From NCBI GenBank assembly GCA_963813195.1, contig CAWEYC010000036.1:248001-312000 (forward strand): DNA of 64,000 bases, given 5' to 3'. Below are positions 54,843-63,239 of this stretch, piece by piece. Made by a program: the position numbers and the translations under genes. Every line of letters starts with the position of its first letter. The stretch's first letter is position 1. The stretch comes from Roseiarcus sp963813195. Lineage in GTDB: Bacteria; Pseudomonadota; Alphaproteobacteria; Rhizobiales; Beijerinckiaceae. The notes beneath the pieces are model-generated. The model was given only the letters and a program-made list of their open reading frames with translations, had not been told where the DNA came from and searched no databases.

Positions 54843-55853
54843 TTAGCGTTCGACGCGCGAGAGAACGTCACGCAAGGGATCGCTCGTCCAGGCGCTGCTG
54901 ACGAAGTCCTCGTGCCGGACGTCGCCCGCGTCGATGAACGCGACGACTCCCGGCCGCAGGCCATCGGGAAGGCTGCTCTGAACCGAAACGCCGTCCCGCG
55001 CCAATCGCTCGCGCAGCGCGACGTTTTCGTCGCGTGAGGAATTCGAATAGGCGCTGACGAAGAAAGCGCGATTGCGAGCGCTTTCGACCCAATGCGCGAA
55101 TTTGTCCTGTTCGCCATAAAGCGCGTCGAACAGCACGACGCCGCGGATCCGCTCGCCGGCGCCGCCCACCGCCAGTGAATAGGCCGCCGGCACGTAGCCG
55201 CCGCTGTAGGCGACGATGACGACCGGCATGCGCCGGAACGCGCCGCGCGGGGCGTTGGGATAGAGGCTCGCGAGCTTGGTCTCGGCCTCGTCGAGGAACT
55301 GCGCGAAGGCGCCGGGTCGCCAGAAATTGCCTGCGCTCGAGTCCGCCGCGTCGTAGGCGAGTTGCGGCGCGACGAGCACGCCGTTGAGCTCGGACTGTGC
55401 GAGTTGGCGCGCCGTCTGCTGTCGCTCGAGAACGTCGCGCGCCAGTGTCGCCTGGTTGCCGTGGAAGAACACCACGATCGTCGCCGGACGATTAGGATCG
55501 AAGTCGTTGCCCACCGCGAAGAGGACGTGGCGGTCGTTGTACGTCGTGTCTTCCCACAGTACGCCGCCGCGCGGCGAGGAGTGCGCGAGCCGGCCGGAAT
55601 CGTCGACGTCGAGAAACGGGCGGGACTTGTCGTGCCGTTCGTCCGGCGGGATCAGGCCGTGATAGGGAAAGGCCGAATTCTTGAATTCGACGAGCGCCAC
55701 ATTGGCGCCGTTCGACTGCTCGAACTGCGGCTGGCCGGTCGACGACAAATTGGTCGCCGGCGGCGCGCTCGGCGCTCCTGCGCAGCCCGCGAGCGCCAAC
55801 GCCAGCCCAACGCTCGCGGGCAAAGGGATTGCGCGACACGGTCGATCGTCCAT
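54843..55853 (-). CDS. Lipoprotein with alpha/beta-hydrolase-like fold
   Basis: A 336-residue predicted lipoprotein: signal segment LPASVGLALALAGC with the lipobox LAGC at about residue 24. The remainder contains FFHGNQATLARDVLERQQ and VIVAYSGGYVPAAYSLAV, reminiscent of an alpha/beta-hydrolase with a serine at the nucleophile elbow, and ends with DVRHEDFVSSAW, which could hold the histidine. A lipase-type role is inference. ATG at 55853 is used; a longer frame to 56579 is antisense to the neighbouring gene. It ends convergent with the SEL1-like gene. Confidence 0.72.
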   Translation of the reverse strand: MDDRPCRAIPLPASVGLALALAGCAGAPSAPPATNLSSTGQPQFEQSNGANVALVEFKNSAFPYHGLIPPDERHDKSRPFLDVDDSGRLAHSSPRGGVLWEDTTYNDRHVLFAVGNDFDPNRPATIVVFFHGNQATLARDVLERQQTARQLAQSELNGVLVAPQLAYDAADSSAGNFWRPGAFAQFLDEAETKLASLYPNAPRGAFRRMPVVIVAYSGGYVPAAYSLAVGGAGERIRGVVLFDALYGEQDKFAHWVESARNRAFFVSAYSNSSRDENVALRERLARDGVSVQSSLPDGLRPGVVAFIDAGDVRHEDFVSSAWTSDPLRDVLSRVER

Positions 55854-55885
55854 GTTGAGACCCCCCGGCTCGATGCGCCGCCCCG

Positions 55886-58555
55886 CTAAGCGAGACCGCT
55901 TGGCGCATCTTTCGATATTACCCCGAAGAACGACGGCAGCGCTACAAGGTAGGCAAATCCTGCGATTTCGATTACCGCGCCCAGTCCGAAATTGGTCGCG
56001 ATGACCGGCGCCGCGGCCGCGCCGATCACCGAGAAGCATCCGTTGACGCCCCAGGCCCAAATGAAAAGATGTTCCTTGCCGAGCCGCCCGAGCGTCGTCA
56101 TTGCCGTCGGCATGGGAAAACCCATGAGGAAAGCCGGCGGCGCGATGAAGAGGAAGCACAGCAACAGCCGCGCCAGGTAGGGCAACGCGCCGATCGCGTC
56201 GAGCGCCAAGTCGAGGAACAGCGCGTATCCGATCAGCAACGACGCAATCGCCAGGAAAATGACCGGCATGACAGCCCGCATGTGCGGCAGGACGCGCTCG
56301 GACGTGAGTGCGCCGAGTCCGGAGAACACCAGCATTCCCGTGATCAGGATCGAAGCCGAGACGGTCGGGTTGCCGAGCGCCATGACGAAATGCGCGATGA
56401 GCCCGACTTCGACCATGATGTAGCCGGCGCCCAGGCAGGCGAAATAGGCGATGGACAGGAGCTTGCCTCGCGATTTGGAGAAAATCGACTGCCAGCCCCA
56501 AAGCACCGGGATCGCCATCAAGACCGCCGCGGTCAGGCAGGCGACGCCGAGGGTCGCCCAGATCAGCAGGTAGCCCCACTCGTCCTGCAGCAGTTCAAGG
56601 CGATCGAGAATTCGCGGCAGGTCCTTGGTCTTGACGTAGGCGGCGAAATAAGGCGCGTCATTAGTCAGCTTGCGCGTGTTGAAGACGTAGCGCTCGGCGA
56701 TCTCGGGCCACCCGCCGTTGATCAGCGCGTGCCAGGTCAGCCGGCCCATGACGGTGGCGGGAAGCACGCCGTCGTCGGCCTTCCCGCCGGACGGCCCGGC
56801 GTCCGTAGGGGCGGTCGGATCGGCGGGCGCGGTCGGGTCCGTCGCGTCGGCGGGCGACGGGGGACCGCCGGCGGCGCCGGAAAAGATCTGCGCGACATAG
56901 CCGTCGAGCGTGCGGTCAGTTTGCGAACTGTCGTAGAAGAGCCCCGGCGAGTAGATCTCGTCGAACGACATCGCGTGCGTATGCTTGCGCAATTTATCGA
57001 TTTCATCGGCCGTGAAGCCGCCGCGCTTGTAAAGCACCGTCGCGGTCGAAAGATAGGTCGACGCGACGAAGAATGAATCCGCGATATGCGCGCCATCGAC
57101 ATCGCGCGCCGCCGCCGCCATCGTCGTATAGAGCTTGAGCACCGACTTGGGCGGCTCTTCCTTGTTCCACAACGTCACCGACAGCACGCCGCCGTCGTTG
57201 AGCGCGCGCATGTAGGTTTCCATCGCCTCTTGCGTATAAGCGAATTTCTCGACGATCGCGAAACCACCGGGATTGGACAGCCCGACGGAATCGGCGAGGC
57301 TCAGGTCGATGACGTCGAAACGCTCTTTGGTCTGCGCGAGAAAATGCCGCCCCTCGTAGTCGATGACGCGCACCTTGCCGAGGATGTCGCCAGTGAAATT
57401 CTTGATCGCGGGATCGTGGAAGGCGGCGAGCACGGCGCGATTGCCTTCGGCGACCGTCACGTCCTTCGCGCCTGAGCGCAGGGCCAGCGCGGTCGAAATG
57501 CCGCCGCCGAACTGCACCACGAAGGTCTTCGGCGTCTTCTTGATCACATAGGGGTAGTACATCGGAAGGAAACGGAAATAGGCCGTATCCTTCGGCGGCA
57601 AGTCACGAATGATGCCGATCGGCCCGTCGCTGTCGATATACAGCGCGAGATAGGCGTTGGCTGGCATCTCCGGCAGGTTGAAGCCGGCGTTGTCGGAGAG
57701 GCCGGGCGCGAAATGCAGATAGGAGCTCGAATAGACCTCGAGAAAGCCGAACGGTGAAGCGCTCTCGTAGACTTTCTGCGCGTCCGGGAATTTGCGGGCG
57801 TAGGCGACTCCCTTGTAGTCGTTGACCGCGAGGCGGCTCAGCCCAAGAGCCGGCGCCGCGACGAAATGGCCGCCGAACGCGATCAGCGCGAGCGCCACAT
57901 AGGCCGGGATCGCGCGACGCCCGCCGGGACCGAACGCCCAGGCGAGGCTCGCCGCGAACCACAGCGCGAGGGGGGCCGCGATGAGGTTGGCCGGTGTGAA
58001 AGCGTACATCGCGACGAGGACGAAGAGGCCGCACAGGCCCGAGCCCGCGAGATCGGCGAAGTAGACGCGACCGAACGTACGATTGCTCTTCAGGAACACA
58101 CAGCCAAGAAACACCGCGCCCGCCAGAAACGGCGTCAGCGAGGCGAGAAAGATCTCAAGCAACTTCCACTTCTGCGCGGGATCGGAGACGAGGAAGATCG
58201 CGTTGAACCCGAGTTGCTGGATGAACAGATTGGCCCCGACCGCGAGGGGACCGAACAATCCTAGCGCGGCGCCCGCCGCGACGCGCCAGTTTCTCTGGAA
58301 CCAGTCCTTGGCGACGCACATGACCGCGCTGGTGAGACCGAAGCCGAGCATCGCGAGGCTGACGACCAGCGAGCCGAAATGAGCCCAGCTGCCGACAGAA
58401 AACACCCGCATGATGTCGATCTGCAGCGCAATGACCGCGCCGGCGCCGAGACCGACCGCGAAATAAAGCGCGAGACGGCCGCGGCCGTCGTGGGCGATTT
58501 CGTCGCTTGCGCCGAAAGGCGCGGCGGTCTCCGCGATCGGGCTTGCGTCGTTCAT
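55886..58555 (-). CDS. Membrane-bound spermidine-synthase-like protein
   Basis: An 889-residue protein with about seven N-terminal membrane helices (residues 25-245), a Rossmann domain resembling spermidine synthase (FVVQFGGGISTALALRSGAK, DVTVAEGNRAVLAAFHD, RFDVIDLSLADSVGL) and about seven C-terminal helices (residues 640-880). A Pro/Ala/Asp/Thr-rich insert near residues 555-590 looks like a flexible loop. Proteins of this architecture are widespread in proteobacteria with unknown substrate; aminopropyl transfer is not shown. It is encoded between a lipoprotein hydrolase and a Tat-exported methyltransferase homologue. Confidence 0.78.
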   Translation of the reverse strand: MNDASPIAETAAPFGASDEIAHDGRGRLALYFAVGLGAGAVIALQIDIMRVFSVGSWAHFGSLVVSLAMLGFGLTSAVMCVAKDWFQRNWRVAAGAALGLFGPLAVGANLFIQQLGFNAIFLVSDPAQKWKLLEIFLASLTPFLAGAVFLGCVFLKSNRTFGRVYFADLAGSGLCGLFVLVAMYAFTPANLIAAPLALWFAASLAWAFGPGGRRAIPAYVALALIAFGGHFVAAPALGLSRLAVNDYKGVAYARKFPDAQKVYESASPFGFLEVYSSSYLHFAPGLSDNAGFNLPEMPANAYLALYIDSDGPIGIIRDLPPKDTAYFRFLPMYYPYVIKKTPKTFVVQFGGGISTALALRSGAKDVTVAEGNRAVLAAFHDPAIKNFTGDILGKVRVIDYEGRHFLAQTKERFDVIDLSLADSVGLSNPGGFAIVEKFAYTQEAMETYMRALNDGGVLSVTLWNKEEPPKSVLKLYTTMAAAARDVDGAHIADSFFVASTYLSTATVLYKRGGFTADEIDKLRKHTHAMSFDEIYSPGLFYDSSQTDRTLDGYVAQIFSGAAGGPPSPADATDPTAPADPTAPTDAGPSGGKADDGVLPATVMGRLTWHALINGGWPEIAERYVFNTRKLTNDAPYFAAYVKTKDLPRILDRLELLQDEWGYLLIWATLGVACLTAAVLMAIPVLWGWQSIFSKSRGKLLSIAYFACLGAGYIMVEVGLIAHFVMALGNPTVSASILITGMLVFSGLGALTSERVLPHMRAVMPVIFLAIASLLIGYALFLDLALDAIGALPYLARLLLCFLFIAPPAFLMGFPMPTAMTTLGRLGKEHLFIWAWGVNGCFSVIGAAAAPVIATNFGLGAVIEIAGFAYLVALPSFFGVISKDAPSGLA

Positions 58556-58634
58556 GAATGAAGGCTCCGAGACCGCCGGCGCGCCATCGCGCCTTCAGTT
58601 GTGAGCGCTCCGAGGCCGCGTGGGGACGAGGCGA

Positions 58635-59504
58635 TCAATTGTTGTGCGTGCCTTTGATGACGTCGCCCTCAAGCTTGGTGAAGGGCACGAAGGGAACGAT
58701 CTTGCCGCCGTAGATATCCGAGCGCGCAACGGTGATCGTGCCGTCGTCGGCTTGGGTCTTGACGACTTTCAGAACGCGCTGCGCGCCGGGCGGGCCGACC
58801 GGGATGACCATGGTTCCGCCGGTCTTGAGCTGCTGCAGCAAGGGCGGCGGCACGTGGTCGATGCCGCAGGTGACGATGATCTTGTCGAACGGCGCGGCCT
58901 CTTCCCACCCGTAGTACCCGTCGGAATTCTTGGAACTGATCGATTTGAACTCATTGTAGCCCTCGGCAATCAACAAATCGTAGGTCGCGCGGGTGCGCTC
59001 GGCGAGCGGTTTGATGATTTCAATCGTATAGACGTTGTAGGTGAGGTGGGCGAGGTAAGCCGACTGGTAGCCGGAGCCCGTCCCGATCTCGAGCACCTTC
59101 TCGCCCTTCTTCGGATCGATCGTGCTGGTCATGCGGCCGACGAGATGCGGGCCGGAGATCGTGACGCCGTAGCCGATGTCGAGGAAGGCGTGATCGTAGG
59201 CGCGGCCGAGATTTTGCTTCAGCACGAATTTTTCGCGCGGCGTGAGCAGGAACGCTCGCTTGTTGCGGTCATCCCAGAGGTCCTCGTTGCGCACCATGGC
59301 GACGAAGCGATCGAAACGCTCGCCGAGGAACTTCGGGTCCTCGCCGCGCTGCGCGACGCCCCACGCGACAAACTTCTCGCGGCTGTCCATCGGCGGCGTC
59401 ATGTCGTAGGTGAACGGCGTCGGCACATTGGCCAGGGCGAGACGCGGGGCGAGCGCGCCGCCCGCCAATGCGGCCGCTCCGGCCAGGAACTGTCGTCGTT
59501 GCAC
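58635..59504 (-). CDS. Tat-exported protein-L-isoaspartate methyltransferase homologue
   Basis: A 289-residue protein. GTG at 59504 lies six bases after GAGGAG and opens with a twin-arginine signal, RRQFLAGAAALAGGALAPRL, cut near LALA. The mature part is a PCMT-type methyltransferase: SAM motif KVLEIGTGSGYQSAYLAHL, post-I VYTIEIIKPLAERT and FDKIIVTCGIDHVPPPLLQQ. Cytoplasmic Pcm repairs isoaspartate in proteins; an exported version is unusual because SAM is not expected in the periplasm. It may bind another ligand or work through a partner. The longer frame upstream is not part of it. Confidence 0.8.
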   Translation of the reverse strand: MQRRQFLAGAAALAGGALAPRLALANVPTPFTYDMTPPMDSREKFVAWGVAQRGEDPKFLGERFDRFVAMVRNEDLWDDRNKRAFLLTPREKFVLKQNLGRAYDHAFLDIGYGVTISGPHLVGRMTSTIDPKKGEKVLEIGTGSGYQSAYLAHLTYNVYTIEIIKPLAERTRATYDLLIAEGYNEFKSISSKNSDGYYGWEEAAPFDKIIVTCGIDHVPPPLLQQLKTGGTMVIPVGPPGAQRVLKVVKTQADDGTITVARSDIYGGKIVPFVPFTKLEGDVIKGTHNN

Positions 59505-59604
59505 CAACGCCTCCTCGAATGGAATATACGGAACCCGCCGAAACGGCCTGATAAACCAATTCGCACCAAAACGCGACAGGCTATTTTCCTGCTTGCAGTC
59601 GTCG

Positions 59605-60367
59605 CTACGGTCGCGCGATCGCGCAGGAATGATCCTGCAAATCCTCGGCGTGACCGCCGCCCTCCAATTCCGCGTGATCGGCGAGCAGGATGAAACCGGG
59701 TCTGCCCGCGAAAGTCGCACCGACGGCAATGAGCGTCTGCACGCCCATATGAGCCCTCGCGCCCTCCACCCCGTCGGCAAGCAACTGGAACGGAGCCGCG
59801 TCCGTGAGATCGGCCGATTGCAGCCGCCGCGCCCAATAGCGCCGGCCCTTCAATTCGACGGTCATCACGCGCCACTGGTCGTCGAGCGCCTCCTTGTAGC
59901 TCGCGAGCGCCGCGGCGACGTCCTTGTCCATGCAGTCGACGTGCAGGTGCAATTGATCCTGGCTGCGTGAGAATTGCGAATTGATGGAGACGCCGACGTC
60001 CTCGCGCGGCAGGTCGTGGCCGAGCCGAGCCTCGAGCGCTCGCCGCCCCGCCCAGGCGAAGGCGAAATAGTCGGGCGCGTCGGGCGCAAGGATCTGAGGA
60101 TCCTCGATCCCGGTGACGCGCCGGGTTGGAATCGCGAGAAATTGCGCGACGCCGCGGAGGTCCTTCAGCAGCGCCACGCCTCTGTCTTCGCTTGGCGAAA
60201 GATCGACGCTCTCGCAGGGTTTCGGTCCATCGCCGGCGCGAAAGTGTGGGACGCATTGATCGTGCACGATCGTCCAGAGCGCCATGCGATCGGCGAAAGC
60301 AGGCTCGGCGGCGAACAGCGCGAAGGCGGCGGCGACAAGCGCTGCGAGCGCGTAGGCGAATTCTCAT
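59605..60367 (-). CDS. cdh: CDP-diacylglycerol diphosphatase, with frameshift in the signal region
   Basis: Hydrolyses CDP-diacylglycerol to phosphatidate and CMP at the inner membrane. The open frame from ATG 60285 gives 227 residues starting MALWTIVHDQCVP, with the HIT-like pair of histidines in LHLHVDCMDKDVAAAL and SINSQFSRSQDQ upstream. Upstream, ATG at 60365-60367 followed by one base less near 60355 would read MRIRYALAALVAAAFALFAA then EPAFADR joined to the rest: a textbook signal peptide giving 254 residues, close to E. coli Cdh. So one extra base appears to have broken the export signal, or the sequence has an error. Confidence 0.8.
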
Positions 60368-60526
60368 CGTGAAGGACTCCATGGCGATGCGCCGCGGCGA
60401 TCGCCGAGCCTTACGACAATGAATGAGCGATTGGACAGGAAAATGTCAGCCGAAGTCTTCGTCCGCGATCGTCGGTCGCTGTGCCACCGCCGATGTTGGG
60501 CCTTACGTGGGCCGCCGTTCGTGGGC

Positions 60527-61036
60527 CTATTTTTCGCTGCGGAAGCCGGGCGACCCGCCCTCGCCGAGGCCGCCGACGTGAGCCAGGGAATAACGCTCGA
60601 CGCCGATCCGTTTGATGAGGTCAATCTGAGTTTCGAGGAAGTCGACATGACCCTCCTCGTCGGACATCAGCTCTTCGAAGAGATCGCGGCTCGGGTAGTC
60701 CTTCACGCCGAGGCAATATTCGGCGGCCTCCTGATAGAGCGCGCGCGCAGACATTTCGGCGTCCAGGTCGGTCGCCATGATTTCTTCAACGTTCTCGCCG
60801 ATCCGCAGCGGATTCAGGGTCTGCAAATTCGGGAAGCCGCCGAGGAATATGATGCGATCGATGAAGCGGTCGGCATGAAACATCTCCTCGATCGATTCCT
60901 CGCGCCATTTCTTCGCGAGGGCGTTGAGGCCCCAATTGTCGAGCAGCCGGTAATGCAGCCAGAACTGACTGACAGCGGTCAACTCGCTACGCAGTCCGCG
61001 GTTGAGATATTCGATCACTCTCGCATCGCCCTGCAT
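60527..61036 (-). CDS. bfr: Bacterioferritin
   Basis: Iron-storage protein forming a 24-subunit shell. The 169 residues keep the ferroxidase ligands Glu18, Glu51, His54, Glu94, Glu127 and His130 and the haem ligand Met52, all in the usual positions. The C-terminus, HVGGLGEGGSPGFRSEK, is slightly longer than in E. coli. Its gene is followed upstream by bfd on the same strand, 69 bases apart, so storage and release of iron are encoded together. Confidence 0.95.
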   Translation of the reverse strand: MQGDARVIEYLNRGLRSELTAVSQFWLHYRLLDNWGLNALAKKWREESIEEMFHADRFIDRIIFLGGFPNLQTLNPLRIGENVEEIMATDLDAEMSARALYQEAAEYCLGVKDYPSRDLFEELMSDEEGHVDFLETQIDLIKRIGVERYSLAHVGGLGEGGSPGFRSEK

Positions 61037-61105
61037 GGTCCCTCCCGGAACACTCGATATCGCAACCCTCGCTTTTCGAAGCGCAACGGGTCACTGGCGC
61101 GCTCG

Positions 61106-61381
61106 TCACTCGGCGGCGATACGCATAGGTTCCCCTGCGCGGTCACGCTCCTCAGCGCGGCGCGCTTCCTCGCCGGGGCAAGTTTCGCAGCCGACTTCAA
61201 TATTGCCAATGTGCGCCTGGACAAGCAATGCTCGGACGGTCGAGACGCATCGACCGCAGCGCGGCGCGCAACCGAGGCAGCGATAGGCCCGAGCCGCCGA
61301 ACAGGGGTGCCCAGCGTCCGGGCTCTGGAGCGTTGCGAGGATTTGAGTGTCGGACAGGACGTTGCAGGAGCAGACGATCAA
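61106..61381 (-). CDS. bfd: Bacterioferritin-associated ferredoxin
   Basis: A 91-residue [2Fe-2S] protein that reduces bacterioferritin to release iron. It begins MIVCSCNVLSDTQIL; cysteines 4, 6, 42 and 45 match the BFD cluster ligands, with three extra cysteines at 27, 35 and 38. Start is TTG at 61381, since an ATG upstream is out of frame. The C-terminal 25 residues are longer and more charged than in E. coli. An iron-regulated promoter is expected upstream but no clear box was found. Confidence 0.85.
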   Translation of the reverse strand: MIVCSCNVLSDTQILATLQSPDAGHPCSAARAYRCLGCAPRCGRCVSTVRALLVQAHIGNIEVGCETCPGEEARRAEERDRAGEPMRIAAE

Positions 61382-61750
61382 GACGGTTCCATAGTTTAGA
61401 ATGGATGTAATCTAGAGCATCATCAAGACTTTGAATACAGACGTAGGCGATCGATGGCAAGTCGAGGACGTCGCGTTCCCGCTATGAAATAAACACGGCG
61501 GCGATATGTTGCTAAGCGCGACGCATTACTAAGCCCTCGCCTCGGCGTCGCAGCGAATCTTCCTCGTCCAACTCGCTCCCCTGTGCGAAGCCTTCGGCCA
61601 AGCTAATAGCTCGGCCTTGTGGCCGCTCGGTTGCGCAAAATCAAAGTCGGCGAACTATGGCGCCATCCGACCGCAGCGCAGGGTCGTGGCCGCGACTCCG
61701 TGAGAAGAGCTTGCCGGCGAGCCCCAACGCGGGGCTCCGCTGCAGCTGCG
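61382..61750. other. Intergenic region between bfd and lpdA
   Basis: 369 bases that include the bfd promoter side (AT-rich, 61390-61440) and the end of lpdA. No open frame with similarity was found; a hairpin sits at its right end. Confidence 0.4.
61719..61737 (-). terminator. Hairpin after lpdA
   Basis: GAGCCCC at 61719-61725 pairs with GGGGCTC at 61731-61737 around five bases, 14 bases past the lpdA stop. Position and stem fit a terminator; no T run. Confidence 0.45.
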
Positions 61751-63148
61751 TCAAACGTGGATCGAGCGCTTGGCCACGCCCAACGCCGCCTCTTTCACCG
61801 CTTCCGACATCGTCGGATGCGCGTGGCAGGTGCGCGCGAGATCCTCGGCGGAGCCGCCGAATTCCATCAGCACCGCCGCTTCATGGATCATTTCACCGGC
61901 GCCGAAGCCGACGATATGGACGCCGAGCACGCGGTCCGTGGCGGCGTCGGCGAGCACTTTGACGAAACCATCGGTGTGGCGCATCGCGCGGGCTCGACCA
62001 TTGGCGGTGAACGGGAACTTGCCGATGGCGTAGGCTGTCCCCGCCGCCTTCAGCTCTTCCTCGGTCTTGCCGACGCTGGCGATTTCCGGGCTGGTGTAAA
62101 CGACGCCGGGGATTACATCGTAATTCACGTGACCCGCCTGCCCCGCCAGAATCTCGGCGAGCGCGACGCCCTCGTCCTCAGCCTTGTGGGCCAGCATCGG
62201 CCCTCGCACGACGTCGCCGATCGCGTAGACGCCGGCGACGCTGGTGGCGAAATGCTTGTCGATGACAACTTGGCCGCGCTCCGTCGCGACGCCCAGCGCT
62301 TCGAGCCCGAGGCCCTGCGTATAGGGGCGCCGTCCGATCGCGACGAGCACGATGTCGGCTTCGAGCGCGATCGGCGCTCCGCCCGCGCTGGGCTCGATCG
62401 ACGCCTTGGCGCCAGCCGCCGTCTTCTCGACGCTGGCGACCTTGTGACCCAGGTGGAACTTGAAGCCCTGCTTCTCCAGCATACGCTGGACCTGCTTGGC
62501 GACCTCCCCGTCCATGCCCGGCAGAATGCGATCGAGGAATTCGACCACGACCACCTCGGAGCCGAGCCGCCGCCAGACTGAGCCGATCTCCAGGCCGATG
62601 ACGCCGGCGCCGACGACAATGAGCTTCTTGGGCGGTTTGGCGAGGGCGAGCGCGCCGGTTGAGGAAATGATCCTCTTCTCGTCGATCTCGACGCCGGGCA
62701 GGCGCGCGACGTCCGAGCCGGTGGCGATGACGATCGCTTTGGCGTCGAGCGGCGTCTCCTTGCCGTCGGCGCCCGTGACGATCACTTTGCCCGGCGCGGC
62801 GATGCGTCCCTCGCCGACGATCCAGTCGATCTTATTCTTCTTGAACAGATACGCCACGCCGTTGACGTTGGCGGCGACGGTGTCGTCTTTGTGCTTCATC
62901 ATCGCGCCGAGGTCGAGCTTGGGCGTGTCGACGACGACGCCGAGCGGCGCCAGGCCGTGCGCCGCCTCCTCGAACATTTCAGAGGCGTAGAGCAGCGCCT
63001 TGGAGGGAATGCAGCCGATATTGAGGCAGGTCCCCCCGAGCGTCGCGCGCTTCTCGACCACGGCGACCCTCATGCCGAGCTGCGCGGCTCGGATCGCGCA
63101 GACATAACCGCCGGGACCGGAGCCGATGACAATGAGATCGTGGGACAT
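61751..63148 (-). CDS. lpdA: Dihydrolipoyl dehydrogenase (E3)
   Basis: FAD enzyme that reoxidises dihydrolipoamide in 2-oxo acid dehydrogenase complexes. The 465 residues start MSHDLIVIGSGPGGYVCAIR, with the redox-active disulfide in GGTCLNIGCIPSKALLY, the NAD-binding VVGAGVIGLEIGSVWRRLG and the C-terminal His-Glu region CHAHPTMSEAVKEAAL. ATG at 63148 fits the family N-terminus. It lies 91 bases after the E2 gene on the same strand, the usual odhB-lpd order, with a hairpin between. Confidence 0.95.
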   Translation of the reverse strand: MSHDLIVIGSGPGGYVCAIRAAQLGMRVAVVEKRATLGGTCLNIGCIPSKALLYASEMFEEAAHGLAPLGVVVDTPKLDLGAMMKHKDDTVAANVNGVAYLFKKNKIDWIVGEGRIAAPGKVIVTGADGKETPLDAKAIVIATGSDVARLPGVEIDEKRIISSTGALALAKPPKKLIVVGAGVIGLEIGSVWRRLGSEVVVVEFLDRILPGMDGEVAKQVQRMLEKQGFKFHLGHKVASVEKTAAGAKASIEPSAGGAPIALEADIVLVAIGRRPYTQGLGLEALGVATERGQVVIDKHFATSVAGVYAIGDVVRGPMLAHKAEDEGVALAEILAGQAGHVNYDVIPGVVYTSPEIASVGKTEEELKAAGTAYAIGKFPFTANGRARAMRHTDGFVKVLADAATDRVLGVHIVGFGAGEMIHEAAVLMEFGGSAEDLARTCHAHPTMSEAVKEAALGVAKRSIHV

Positions 63149-63180
63149 GTCGTTCTCTCTTCCGATGACTCGCTGAACTA

Positions 63181-63207
63181 TCATGGCCGGGACAAGCCCG
63201 GCCATGA
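63181..63207. repeat. Perfect palindrome between the E2 and E3 genes
   Basis: TCATGGCCGGG at 63181-63191 and its complement at 63197-63207 around ACAAG. An 11-bp perfect stem. CATGGCCGGGxxxxxCCCGGCCATG-type palindromes are common intergenic repeats in Rhizobiales as I recall them; it could also attenuate transcription from odhB into lpdA. Confidence 0.6.
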
Positions 63208-63239
63208 CGCGTACATTGACTCTCTACGCTAAATCCTCG

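Noticed and set aside
54843..56579. 578-codon frame that includes the lipoprotein
   Set aside because: The upstream part is a shifted-frame shadow of the spermidine-synthase-like gene; the lipobox places the real start at 55853.
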